64,000 nucleotides of DNA, from contig BJOX01000226.1 of the NCBI GenBank assembly GCA_009731375.1, positions 648,654 through 712,653 of the forward strand, read 5' to 3'. This DNA comes from Paulinella micropora. Its lineage: Eukaryota > Cercozoa > Imbricatea > Euglyphida. The position numbers were made by a program, and so were the translations under genes. This document shows positions 1 to 11,500 of the stretch, in pieces. The notes under the pieces are model-generated. The model was not told the DNA's origin, searched no databases, and saw nothing but the letters and a program-made list of their open reading frames with translations. Each line of letters begins with the position of its first letter. Within the stretch, counting starts at the first letter, position 1.

Positions 1-320
1 TGCGGGGGTGTCATTAGAGCTTATCGTCAATTCTTCGTACTCCCCTCACGGGTGAGACGATGGAGGCGCATGTGCAGAAATGCATCAGCCATTGACAGAG
101 AGGCACTATTATTATTATTATTATTATTAGTCTTTGGAGCGGAGCCGCGTCACCGAACGGCCCCGTGCTACCAATGGAGGCACATGTCCGACAGGATCGA
201 AGGCCAATTGACTGATAAGTCTATTATTATTATTATTATTGTTATTACTATTATTATTATTACTAGGCAGGCTTCTGGGCGCTAGGCCGTGCTTGACAGA
301 GCGGGTTTGGTGCGCGCTGG

Positions 321-342
321 AATAGATAGATGGATAGATAGG

Positions 343-377
<35 letters not shown>

Positions 378-403
378 CGAGAGAGAGAGAGAGGGAGAGA
401 TAG

Positions 404-434
<31 letters not shown>

Positions 435-476
435 AATAGATAGATAGATAGATAGATAGGTAGATAGATAGATAGG

Positions 477-542
<66 letters not shown>
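321..542. repeat. GATA tetranucleotide microsatellite
   Basis: Runs of GATA interrupted by a short GAGA stretch. The open frames across it (SIYL repeats on the other strand) are artefacts of the repeat. Nothing else is recognisable in bases 1-650 apart from two short ATT runs near 107-130 and 221-263. Confidence 0.95.
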
Positions 543-543
<1 letters not shown>

Positions 544-666
544 GTGCGTGAGGAAAGAGCAGGTTGGTGCGAACTGTGTGTGAGTGAGGAAGTGAGCGAA
601 GGTGGGAGGTGTGAGCGAGCAAAAGAGAGAAGAATGTAGGGGATTGTGGCAGCGGCGCTTTGGCAG

Positions 667-667
<1 letters not shown>

Positions 668-726
<59 letters not shown>

Positions 727-856
727 CATCTATCCATCCATCCATCCATCCATCCTCTACTACTCTCTACTACTCTCTACCATCCATCCATCCATCCATC
801 CACCCATCCACCCACCCACCCACCCACCCATCCTCCATCCATCCATCTATCTATCC

Positions 857-903
<47 letters not shown>
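668..903. repeat. TATC / ATCC / ACCC microsatellite
   Basis: TATC repeats grade into ATCC and ACCC variants and back to TATC, so it is a compound tetranucleotide array. No gene is visible here. Confidence 0.95.
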
Positions 904-1019
904 CGGGGGGATGTAGGGGGGCAGCTGCTCAGTGCTCCGGCCTAAAACTAAACCCCCATACAGCCCTGTACAGCTGTTTAGAGCACAACGTTGCTCGTGA
1001 TGTGGTGCAGCGTGACTGG

Positions 1020-1690
1020 CCAGGGCTGATGACGACCTACCGTAAGTTACGGTGTCATGGGCCCTCGATACACTCTCGAACTGCGGGCAAGTCCTAAGAG
1101 CCTTTGATAGCGCGGCCTCCGGGAAACCGAGGTGCAGCAGGCGATGTAACGGTCGTCGGATGGTAAAAAGTTTTTAGGATTGGGCAATCTGCAGCCAAGT
1201 CCCTTCTTGTCAGGCCAACCCCGCGAATGGCTCCTACTCGGTACGACTACCTCCTTGGCTGGCTGCCTTGGACTGAATTTGTGTTCCGACGTGAGTTTTA
1301 GTGACCAGTGGTTACGGCAAATGGCCACTCCTCTCGACCTCGGCCCACTTATGTCATCACTGCAGCTGGCCCGGTAGTCCTCCGTCGCCACTACCCAGTG
1401 GTGTCCTGACAAATGGGAAAGCTTCAGAGACTAAACGGGAGTAAGATTTTCCCTGTGTGCTGGTAGGCACAATAGCAGGGAGGTCTTAAAGATATATATA
1501 GTCCGGCCCCCGCGAAAGGCGGGCCCCGGGGCAAGCCTGGGGGACACGTGCTCCTGTACGTGTCTGGATTCACTAGGCCGCCCGTCAAGCCAAGGAAGGG
1601 TGGCCTACTGCCCATCTCCAGCCCGCTGCCCAACCACCAACTGGAGGCGGCGTGGAATGGATGCATATGTCTTCGGATATGCAGAGCTGA
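1020..1690 (+). ncRNA. group I intron (IC1-like) core, probably a relic
   Basis: All four conserved group I core elements occur in order on the plus strand. The P element is gaactgcggg near 1078-1087, and Q is gcaatctgcagccaagtccc near 1183-1203. R is ttcagagactaaacggg near 1423-1439, and S is aaagatatatatagtccgg near 1488-1506. R (agacta) can pair with S (tagtcc) to form P7. G+C-rich hairpins after S (ggcccccgcgaaaggcgggcc) suit P9. No rRNA exon is recognisable on either side and no homing-endonuclease frame is evident. Both ends are approximate. The family assignment rests on these motifs; activity cannot be judged. Confidence 0.72.
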
Positions 1691-1702
1691 TAGACCAAAC
1701 AT

Positions 1703-1788
1703 ATCTCTATCTATCTACCTACCTATCTACCTACCTACCTACCTACCTACCCACCCACCCACCCACCCACCCATCCGTCCGTCCGTCC

Positions 1789-1880
<92 letters not shown>
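1703..1880. repeat. TATC/TACC/ACCC microsatellite
   Basis: Compound tetranucleotide array directly after the group I intron-like sequence. Confidence 0.95.
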
Positions 1881-2488
1881 GTGAGCATGCACCTGAGGTA
1901 GCGCGGCCGTGGGTGTCGTGGTCGCTTCTTGCGCTCTGTCCGCTCTCCTAAAAGACACACACACGAGTAAGGCCGCGTCCTTCATTTGATGGCTACTTCT
2001 ACAAGTAACCTTTGATCCACACAAATCGCCATCCTGGAAAACTCATGGTTTAACCAAGATGGTGACCTTAGGTCTCTACCTTTTTTTATCTTTCTCTTTG
2101 TCTACATATCCGTCCTCTGCAAGACTACCTAGTCCTTACTTGTCATCCCATGCGCTGGCAGTCTGTGCTCGCGACCGCTGGGCAATCCTCTCTTTTATGT
2201 CACTTCGCATAGCTACATCTCATTCTCATGCTCTCTTCCTGCATCTGCCTTTGTTTTCCATGACAGCAGCCGCCGTCGCGTCGATGTCTGGTGTATGCAC
2301 TACGGCGTGCGACACGAGTGTGCGTGTATGTGTGTGTGTGTGTGCGAGCACGCGCGCGCGCGCGTGTGTGTGTGTGTGTGTGTTTGTGTTTGTGTACCTT
2401 GGCTCGTTGACGAGTCTGTGCGTTCTCTCCTTTGCGCGTGGACCGGACGCTCACCCCCCGGTTTCCAGCCGTTCTGTTCCCTAGTCAG

Positions 2489-2571
<83 letters not shown>

Positions 2572-2993
2572 GAGATATCGACTAATGTCAGAAAAAAGGA
2601 GCTTCTGATTTCGTCAACCAAGGAAGTCTGTGGGTAAAGTATTAACCCGATGCCCAGCTAAGCCGTGATGTTTGCACGGAAGGGACTGATACAGGCGATA
2701 CCAAATCTCCCTAGTACCAGGCGGGGCCAGGGCTCGTTCCATAAGCGCCCCTTGCAGAACGAGCTCCCACCTCCATTACAGAGGACCCAGTAAGCAGATG
2801 GAGTTTCGAGACTGTTCGACAGTCTAGTATAAACCGACAGAGCACTGTGGGTTTTCTTCCGGGCTCAACAAGCGAGAAAGGGCACCCTGAGGGAACAGGA
2901 TTGTGCTTCCCGTCGCTATTCCGGCATGTGACTTACAGGCGTATGGCTAGGCACGCATAAGGCACCCCACCACGGGCCCAGCACACCCACACC

Positions 2994-3055
<62 letters not shown>

Positions 3056-3636
3056 CCTGAGCGGTGGTCGTTGTGGCCGCTGTTTCTTGGTGAGGCGAGG
3101 CAGAGGGCGATAGATAGATAGATATGTATGTTATGTGTGTCTGTCGCACCTGAGCGGTGGGCGTTGTGGCCGCTCTGTTTCGTGGTTGGGCGAGGCTGAG
3201 GGCTGGGCAGGGGAGGAGGAGGAGGAGGAGAAGGAGGAGGGGTGTTCGGGAGAGTTTGCAGGCTGGCTAGCTGCCTGCTCCTGCAAGAAAGAACAGACAC
3301 ACAAGAGGAGGCACGGTATAGTGTGTGTATGTATGTATGTATGAATGTGTGTATGAGTGCAGGCGCATTCGAACATGGACAAGGCGGGAGTGAGTGAGCA
3401 ATACAGGACACACACGAGCAGAAGCACGCACAGACACAGGAGTCAGCAAGATGCATATGTATGTACAACATACCATGCTCATGCATGAATGCACGATGTA
3501 TGCATGGATGCTTATATTTATGAACATGCATGTATGCAGATCCCCTTTGTGTGCGTGGGTGTGCTGGTGCGATGAGAGAGAGAGAGAGAGAAGGGGAGGA
3601 GGGGGGGGGGGGGGGAAAGGAGGGGGGGGGGGGGGG
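1881..3636. other. non-coding host stretch with microsatellites
   Basis: Contains a GT array (about 2322-2396), GATA arrays (about 2489-2572 and 2994-3054), and purine- and G-rich tracts leading into an assembly gap. The unique sequence between the arrays, especially 2575-2990, has no convincing reading frame and I did not recognise it as a known RNA or transposon. Confidence 0.6.
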
Positions 3637-3785
3637 NNNNNNNNNNNNNNNNNNNNNNNNNNNNNNNNNNNNNNNNNNNNNNNNNNNNNNNNNNNNNNNN
3701 NNNNNNNNNNNNNNNNNNNNNNNNNNNNNNNNNNNNNNNNNNNNNNNNNNNNNNNNNNNNNNNNNNNNNNNNNNNNNNNNNNNNN
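3637..3785. other. assembly gap (149 N)
   Basis: A run of unknown bases preceded by long poly-G. It removes the 3' continuation of the nucleotidyltransferase gene read on the minus strand. Confidence 0.99.
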
Positions 3786-4692
3786 GGGTGTTTGCGGCCA
3801 CCTCTTCATCATCGCTGGGTTCCACTGGGATGCCTGCAGCAGCAGCAACCAGTCTTGTCGTTTGCTCTTCAACTAATCTCACCTCGCCAGCTTTTACTTA
3901 CTTACTTACTTACTTACTCACATAATCCTTACTCACTTGCTCAACCTATTTGCCTGTGTGTGTCGCACCTGACTCCTGCACGATGTGTTGCAGCAGCTCG
4001 GGCGTCAGCACCAGACACAGGTCCAGGTCGCCGTCCGCCTGCACACACATACCAGCCCAACAAGCCTCGTGCGCCTTCGCTCTCTGCGTGCTGCATTGTC
4101 CAATTTACGCCAAGGCAATACTGAGAAAGACATGTCGGCAAGCCATGCAGGGGGGCGGGGGGATTGGGGGGGACAGGAGAAACGAGAGGCAATATCGAGG
4201 GGGCGCAGCAGCAAGTATAGTAGAGCGGGAGGGAGCAAAACGAGCGGCAACACAGGGAGCGCAAAGCAAAAACAGCAGGTGGAGTGTACTGACCCCGCAC
4301 AAGGTGGTGACTGACGAGCCAAAGAGCTTCACGCTGGCTTCTGGCAAACACAGACATGGTGCAAATTCTGCGCTTGTTGCGGTCATTTGTTGCAAATCGT
4401 ACGCTTTTTGCGGCCATTTGTTGGTGATTGTGCGCTTTTGCGGTCATTTGTTGCAGGTGGAGGATAGACGACGTGCAGACTTACCGGGGAAGTCTTTGCG
4501 GACGCACTGCTCTATGCGCGCGCGGATCTCCTCTCGTACCTGCCAACACAACCCGCAGCAAACGCTCATCTACCCCATGACTTGCCTGTTCCACGCACTG
4601 TGCTGATATGCGGTGTGTGTGCGGATAGTGTCGTGTTAATTTTGTGTGTGGAGCGATGGTCGCGCGATCTTGCACACTTCACATGGCGCGGT

Positions 4693-4747
<55 letters not shown>

Positions 4748-4837
4748 CAGACCTGAAAGATGGAGGGTGAGGGGATGAGCTTGTCGCAGAGCTCCTCCAG
4801 CTCCGCGTTGGCCACCTGCAGCGCCTTCGGGGACAAC
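3786..4837 (-). CDS. Cid1/TUTase-like terminal nucleotidyltransferase, partial, five exons
   Basis: Host gene on the minus strand, recognised by splicing open segments whose GT-AG junctions keep frame. The exons are 4753-4837, 4485-4539, 4294-4340, 3969-4038 and 3786-3890, the last running into the gap. The second exon encodes VREEIRARIEQCVRKDFP. The third gives SVKLFGSSVTTLCG and the fourth ADGDLDLCLVL. This is the nucleotidyltransferase signature GS(x)nG...D-L-D, with the two metal-binding aspartates in DLD, as in Cid1-type poly(A)/poly(U) polymerases that extend RNA 3' ends. An acidic segment follows (PSDDEEVAAN). Upstream exons and the C-terminal PAP-associated domain are not visible. The family call rests on the motif and its helix-rich lead-in; substrate specificity is unknown. 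Confidence 0.68.
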
Positions 4838-4839
4838 CT

Positions 4840-4986
4840 ATGTATGTATGTATGTATGTATGTATGTATTTATTTATGTATGTATTGTATGTATGTATGT
4901 ATGTATGTATGTATGTATGTATGCATGTATGTATGTACGTACGTATGTATGTATGTATGTATGTATGTGTGTATGTATCTATGTAT
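4840..4986. repeat. TGTA microsatellite
   Basis: Tetranucleotide TGTA array lying in the presumed intron upstream of the first recognised nucleotidyltransferase exon. A GA dinucleotide run lies at about 4694-4742 in the next intron. Confidence 0.93.
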
Positions 4987-5164
4987 GCTGGTACAGGCGC
5001 GCCACGTGGGCTTCAGCGCTCAAGATTATTTCTTCTGGCTTCTTTTTTTCTCACTTCATTTTCACGGAAGCATGCTTGTTTGTTTCCTGTGGCTTGCGAG
5101 GCGGTGCAGAACATAACTCTGATAAACTGCTGCAGAGAATGGTGATTGGAAGGCAAAAGGGTGT

Positions 5165-5202
<38 letters not shown>

Positions 5203-5838
5203 GTGTGCGTGTCCGACGAGCCGGGAAGGTGTGAGAGTGTGTTGTGTTGTGGGAACTTGGGCATTTCTGGCAGAAGAGGGGTGGGCACCTGCGTACGGAA
5301 CGTGCTTTGCCACAGGTGCCGTCGACCTGACGTCGCATGCAGCAGAGGAGGACATAATGAGATCGACCGATGGATAGAGTGGGCGAAAGAAGGAGAAGAA
5401 AGTGGGCGTGGGGGATGGAAAGATTTCCTTTTCCCTCTCCCATCCACGCGATCCTCATCACACTCTCGCTTCCCACCCATTCTTGTGAAGGGGAGGCAGC
5501 TAGGAAGTTGGGAGCCAACAAGTTGTGACATAACAAACATAAGCATGATATATGTCAAGCAATGCGACTTGGGCAACCAAGACGTCCTTGACTTCCTTGA
5601 CTTGCGGCGGCTCTGCCTCCTGCGCCTACGGTAGAAGACACACAGCTAGCTCAAGACTCGTCGCCATCCAACAAGAGGCAGCATGTGAGGTCAAATATTT
5701 GAGAAGAAGTGAGGCTTCGCAAAATGCAATACTCCTTTCCAACGACGACATGATGCATGAAGCTTCCTGTATGTCAAAGATTCATGTACAAACAGAAAGC
5801 ACACAGTCTTCCTGAAGTTCGAAAACGATGTTTGACAG
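4987..5838. other. host stretch, no secure gene
   Basis: Holds a GT array (about 5161-5212) and moderately G+C-rich unique sequence. Further 5' exons of the nucleotidyltransferase gene may lie here. An Arg/Ser-rich minus-strand segment near 5560-5640 is a candidate, but no splice pair could be fixed with confidence. Confidence 0.4.
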
Positions 5839-7467
5839 TCAAATCGTGCACCGTCTTGTGGATTGAAACAGACTGACAGGAGAAATCAAGCCTGCTACAA
5901 GCAGGTAGAGAGCGACCTGCTGTTGTCCGTGGTGGACTGGCTGCTGCGCTTGCCGTTGTGCATGCAGTTGCTGTTGTGTGCCGTTGTGTTGTGGGTACTG
6001 ACGAGATGGTGGGTAGTGTCCAGCTTGGAGGTTGGGAGGCGCTGCCGATCGATGGTGCACAGGCGGACCAGACAAGGGCTGTGAAGGAGAAGAAGGAGGC
6101 CGATAGTCCATGGGGTTGTGTGCATGCTCCTGTGGCCGTTCCGGGTGAAGGTTCTGCCTTGGCGCTGAGGCATGAATCCTCGAGTCGTGATCGAGCACGA
6201 GCGACCGCGAAAACAGAGACGAGAAGCCTTCTTGTTGGTATATATTTGCATCTCTATAATTCGCTTGTGCGTTTTGGTGCTGGGCACCGCGCAAAGCATG
6301 AGTCAGGCCCGGAGGTGGATGAGAAGGACTAGATGCTGGAGGAAGGTTGTACGAAGTGTGTGAAGGAGCATGCGTGGTGGTCTGACCGGCAGGCTGCATT
6401 AAGGGCAAGTAGCGAAGCGGAGGGGGCGGTTCAGAATGCGAGTGGTACAGGATGGAAGGATCATTGGGGAGTGGGTCATGCCGCGATGCTGCGTTGAATG
6501 CAGACTCGCTTGGTTGATGGTGCAATGCTGGATTCATCTGCTGCCCCTGCAGCCGCGGGAAGGGCTCGTGCCGTGAACCAGGCGGTTGCGACCCCATGTG
6601 TGCAAAAGCATTTGGACCAGGTTGATAACGTTGTATGTGCTGAGGGAGTGGAGGATTTTGCTGAGACTGGTATAGCATATGCTGAGGGAGGGGAGGGTTT
6701 TGCTGAAACTGGTGTTGCATGTGCTGAGGGATGGAAGGATTTTGCTGAGGCTGGTGCTGTTGAAATAGCGACATAACTTCTTTCAGTATTGACGTCCCTT
6801 GCGAAGTATCTGTTGAGGCGCTAGAGACAGTCATGTCGTCGGAGCTAGGCAAGATACCTTTTACTTCCGATGCACCTATGTCATGGGAAACAGGCATTAA
6901 ACCTGTGTTCAAGGTCTTTTCATAGGCTTCTTGTCCGTTAGACTGAAATTCACGCGCATGATCAACTGATCCTTCCACACTGGCTTTCGCTGGGCTGCCT
7001 CTTCCCCGATCTCCTAGACCTCCTCGCCCACCGCCAGCACCTCCTCGACCTCTGCCGAAATTCCCTACATGCACAAATGGATGTCCAACGAGAGAAAAAC
7101 AGCGTCGAATATTTACTCCCACGACGAGTTTGATTCGCTCCTTGCCTCCTCCCTGCATTTCATCACGACTCAAACAAAAGGAAAATGACATACAGCATAG
7201 TTTTTTTTTGTTTTTTTGTTTGTTTGTTTGTTTGTTTTTTTTTTTACCAGGTGACGGAGATGGCCGAGAGCGATCTAAGACGTTGGGAAAGCAAGTTTTG
7301 AAAAAAAGAGAAAGAAAACATTTACCATCCATCAAAACTGTAGGCTCAGAAGTCACCTTGTACAAATTCTGTCGATAATAACGGGCATGACAAATGCCGA
7401 AGTTCATTGGCGGATGGCGATTTTGGAGGCAAAAAAGGACAACTTTTTTACACGGATTTTGCGGCAA
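5839..7467 (-). CDS. host RGG- and Gln/Pro-rich protein, spliced, partial
   Basis: Minus-strand host gene. Two GT-AG introns fit the reading frames. An exon ends at 7326, a 36-nt exon lies at 7117-7152, and the last exon runs from 7064 down to a stop at 5839. The last exon starts with an RGG-type stretch (NFGRGRGGAGGGRGG), which usually binds RNA. A long low-complexity region rich in Gln, Pro and His follows, with a short repeat of the type QQNPPLPQHM occurring three times (near 6640-6760). The 5' exon begins without a clear ATG, so upstream exons probably lie beyond the GATA array at 7480. No catalytic domain is visible and I cannot name the family. Further introns inside the Gln/Pro part cannot be excluded. 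Confidence 0.5.
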   Translation of the reverse strand: MPQNPCKKVVLFCLQNRHPPMNFGICHARYYRQNLYKVTSEPTVLMDGKCFLSLFFKTCFPNVLDRSRPSPSPGKKKNKQTNKQKNKKKLCCMSFSFCLSRDEMQGGGKERIKLVVGVNIRRCFSLVGHPFVHVGNFGRGRGGAGGGRGGLGDRGRGSPAKASVEGSVDHAREFQSNGQEAYEKTLNTGLMPVSHDIGASEVKGILPSSDDMTVSSASTDTSQGTSILKEVMSLFQQHQPQQNPSIPQHMQHQFQQNPPLPQHMLYQSQQNPPLPQHIQRYQPGPNAFAHMGSQPPGSRHEPFPRLQGQQMNPALHHQPSESAFNAASRHDPLPNDPSILYHSHSEPPPPLRYLPLMQPAGQTTTHAPSHTSYNLPPASSPSHPPPGLTHALRGAQHQNAQANYRDANIYQQEGFSSLFSRSLVLDHDSRIHASAPRQNLHPERPQEHAHNPMDYRPPSSPSQPLSGPPVHHRSAAPPNLQAGHYPPSRQYPQHNGTQQQLHAQRQAQQPVHHGQQQVALYLLVAGLISPVSLFQSTRRCTI

Positions 7468-7479
7468 TTATGTTCGACC

Positions 7480-7482
7480 GCT

Positions 7483-7526
<44 letters not shown>
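7480..7526. repeat. GATA microsatellite
   Basis: Short GATA array between the RGG gene and the TATC array in which element A is inserted. Bases 7527-7631 between them are unique A+T-rich DNA without a gene. Confidence 0.9.
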
Positions 7527-7527
<1 letters not shown>

Positions 7528-7631
7528 GTTTTTTGTACTCCTATATCGTATCCTATATCCTATTCTATATCCTATCCTATACTGCAAAAAAAACACGCGA
7601 CGCACACTTACTATACTTACTAGACTTTATC

Positions 7632-7740
<109 letters not shown>

Positions 7741-7742
7741 TC

Positions 7743-7842
7743 AGTAGTATAGGGTGCCACTTCGGCACACTTTTTCAAGACATACCCCGCCCCGCCACAG
7801 GGACACACACCGGCCGGCCCGGACGGGACAAAATGGCAACGG
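7743..7842 (+). repeat. left TIR of element A
   Basis: Exactly the reverse complement of 28807-28906. Starts AG, as Polinton termini do. A small hairpin (GTGCC-acttc-GGCAC) lies 12 bases inside the end. Identity stops sharply after ggcaacgg. Confidence 0.96.
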
Positions 7843-7895
7843 CCAAATAAGTTCTTATTTTAAATTAAAGTCATAAAAATATAGACACATACAGA

Positions 7896-8332
7896 ATGAC
7901 AAATGTACGGGCCCGCCCCTACAACCCCAACGAAGGGGGCGCGGGGGGCAAAGCCCCCCGTAGATTTACTATTTCAAAAGGATGTATTATGATAAAGAAC
8001 AATGAAAAGAGGCAGATGGTAAAAGTTCAATGGAGAGAAGGAGGTAAAACGATGTTTAAGAGTTTTAGTATTGGAAAACGAATAACAAAAGAACAAGCAA
8101 TGGAAGAAGCAAAGAAATATCACGAGGAAAAATTAAACCAAAGTATGATGAATGGAAAGTTAATTATGATAAGGAAACAAAAGAAATCAAAAAAGAAAAG
8201 AAAAGAAATTGGAAGAAGACTCCTTCCAAGTGTGAGTGTGGAGTTGAAATCAATAGGAGTAGCAAAGCAAGACATATGAAATCAAACAGGCACAGCGGGG
8301 GAAAGCACCAACACCCCCAAGCGGGGTTGTAG
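7896..8332 (+). pseudogene. AP2-like DNA-binding protein with C-terminal zinc finger, frameshifted
   Basis: First gene inside the left TIR. The start ATG follows an A+T-rich leader. Residues 1-25 are encoded by a copy of the dispersed GC-rich palindrome (PYNPNEGGAGGKAP). A segment of about 50 residues follows with the beta-strand and helix pattern of an AP2/integrase arm-type domain: VKVQWREGGKTMFKSF, then KEQAMEEAKKYHEEK. The frame then ends at 8279. A +1 shift in the A-rich stretch near 8180-8215 opens CECGVEINRSSKARHMKSNRH, a compact C-x-C/H-x4-H zinc finger, which stops at 8332 within another palindrome. A role in binding the element's own DNA is inferred. Element C has no counterpart; a HIRAN gene takes this place. 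Confidence 0.6.
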
Positions 8333-8506
8333 GGGTTTACCCCTACACCGCCCGCCCCGCCAGCACCGCCCGCCCCGCCCTAATTTCCATCTAAACATAG
8401 GGCCCCCCATATATATAGACACGAGGGCACACGGCGACCACGGCGGGGGCAGACGATTGAGATAATTATTTAATTTTCAAAAAAAATTTGTTAACCAATA
8501 TATACG

Positions 8507-11500
8507 ATGGAGACACACACTTACAACGGTATTCAGTATAGGTTGGACAAATTTAGGGAACAAAAAATTAATTATGAAATCAAAAGGGTCAGGGGTCAAG
8601 ATGTGCTGTATATAATACCGAAGACGAGAAAGTATAAGGTGGATACAACAACGGCCCAAAATTACTTGAACAGAGTAAGAGGTGCTGTTTATTTTGAGCA
8701 TCATGCTATTCCAGTAGCACCACCATTACCGCCTCAGTTTGAAGCGAAGGTGTTTGAAGCGAAAGTGAGAGAAAGAAAAGAAAGGGTGAAAGACCTGATG
8801 CGGTATGCGAACTACGAAATCAAACACGTTGACAGAAAGAAGCACATTCTAGGCATTAATGAAAGCCAGTATTGGGTTAGGATTAGAAGCAACTTTACTT
8901 CATTCAGTATGGAAGATGTAGTAAAGTTTATTGAGATAATACTGAACGACTTTATAAAAAGACAGAGACAAGGCAATATGGTGAGTCTAAGTATCAAGTT
9001 TGTAGATTACTATGGAGCAGTATCTACAAAGTTGAAAAAGCTTAACGAGATTTCTGTTAGCGATGTTTTGGAAAGATTGTCAGCATTATTTCAAAGCAAC
9101 GAAAGCCTTTATACAGATGAAAATGGTTCTAATATGGATAAATTTAAATTCGTTTTGAAATCTGTTGAAATGCCAACGGGCGGAACGAGGTTTCAAGTAA
9201 TTAATAAATTGGATGCATATAAAAAGAGAGGAGTAATTCAAATTAATAATACAGACAACATATGCTTAGCCAGAGCAATTGTTGTAGCAAAAGCAAAAAT
9301 TGAAAAACACAAAAAATACAATACAATAATGATGGGACGAAAAACACAGGAGGAGATGGCTTTGAAACTACACGAAGAAGCGAATATCATTCAGGATGTG
9401 TGCGGTATTCCTGAAATTAAAACTTTTGCTAGCCACATTAAATACAATCTCGTTATTGTTGAATTTCCTGACAAGATTGTTTATAAGACATATTTACTTG
9501 ATGAGGCAGGCGAGCGACTTACGAACCTTTACATACTTAAGACAGAGAACCACTACGATGCCATAATCAATATGAAGTCTATGGTAAGTAAAAAGAATTT
9601 CTGTGAGTTATGTTTAAGGGGCTATATGGAAAGGCACGCCTGCGAATCCACTTGTAATATCTGCGAAACCAAAGGCTGTAAAGGTATTAACGATAAAAGC
9701 AATTGGACTGATTGCTATTCGTGTAATAGAAAGTTTCCGAATACGGTATGTTTCAACAACCACAAGAAGACGAACTGTGATATCAAAGCGAAATGTCTTT
9801 CGTGCGGACTTAATTACAGGAAGAAAGACAAACACAAGTGCGGATATGCGAAATGCCGTAATTGTAAGGAACTGAAACCACTTGAACACCAATGTGAAAT
9901 CGTGAAAAAAGAGATACTACCTTTTTCAGAGAAATACATATTCTTTGACTTTGAAGCGACACAGGATACGGGCGAACACATTGTTAATCATTCGGAAAGT
10001 CAGTATTACGATGCTAAGGAACCACCCGTCATTCATAAGAACATTGATGATTTCTGTAAGTGGGCTTTTGAATCTAAGCACAACGGCTTTACATTCATTG
10101 CTCATAACAGTCGCGGTTATGATTGTCAGTTTATTCTTAAATGGTTGGTAGATAACGGGCAAGCACCATTCGTCATTTATCAAGGCGGTAAGATAATGAT
10201 GATGACTTTAAAGAAATACCGCTTCATTGATAGTCTCAGTTTCTTGACTATGCCTCTGGCTGATTTTCCTAAAACATTCGGATTGAAAGAACTTAAAAAG
10301 GGTTTCTTCCCTCACTTCTTCAATACTGACAAGAACAAAAATTATGTTGGTGTTATGCCTCATAAGAAACACTACGGCTACGACACTATGAAAGATAAGA
10401 AGAGAGCGGAATTCTTAGAATGGTATGAAAGTCAAAGAAACAACACATTTGACATGCAGAAGGAAATCGCGGAATACTGTCATAGCGATGTTGACATTTT
10501 GAGAAGGGGATGTATGGATTTTAGAAAGCAGTTTCTAGAATTCGGTATTGACCCGTTTCAATATACAACTATTGCGAGTTGTGTTATGGCTTTGTATCGG
10601 GCTAAGTTTATGCCTGAGAATTCAATTGCTGTGTTAAAGGCGGAAAAGCAAAACAGGATTACCTCTCGGGCTTGTGTTGAATGGATAGCCTATAGAGCAA
10701 GGTTAGACAAGACTGATATCAAACACGCATTCAATGGTGGCGAAAAGATGTTTGACTTAGGACAATCAAACGCTTATGTAGATGGCTGGGATGAAAAGAC
10801 TAAAACCGCTTACGAATTTCACGGTTGTCTATGGCACGGATGTCCAAAGTGCTTCAATGGTAATACCATTAACACTAAGAAGAACAAGACAATGGGCGAA
10901 TTATACAAGGCAACAATGAGACGAGAAAAAGAACTAAGCAAACAAGTCAGCAAACTAGTATCTATCTGGGAATGTGAATGGAGATTAATGAAAACAAGTG
11001 AAAGCCTAGCGGAAGATACTAATGAACGAATTACCGAACAAGAAGGGCTGAACCCGCGAGAGGCGATGTTTGGGGGTAGAACGGATGCTCTAACATTGTA
11101 TTGGAAAGCACGGCACAACAGCGAATACGCAAAATACATTGACATATGCTCTCTGTATCCTTCCGTTATGTTTTACGACCTTTACCCTAGCGGACACCAT
11201 ACTATTATAAGACCGAACAATGTAGGGGCAAGCCCCTACAACCCCAACGGAGGGGGTGCGGGGGACGAAGTCCCCTGCGATATGAAAAACAAAATTATAA
11301 ACAGAGAATATTTTGGAGTGGCTAAGGTTAAGATGCTACCTCCCAGAAAATTACTACACCCAGTTTTACCTAAGGCAGATAGAGGTAAGCTGATGTATTA
11401 CTTATGCGACAAGTGCGGAATGACTGAACAGAAAACCGAATGTAAGCACTCTGATAACGAGAGAGCAATAACGGGCACTTGGGCAACTCCTGAAATTTAC

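Noticed and set aside
1047-1412. 121-residue minus-strand frame
   Set aside because: Overlaps the group I intron core elements and shows no protein family features.
321-3150. Long SIYLSIYL and MYVCMYVC-type open frames in many places
   Set aside because: They are translations of TATC/GATA and TGTA/TACA microsatellites in several frames at once, with no gene signal.
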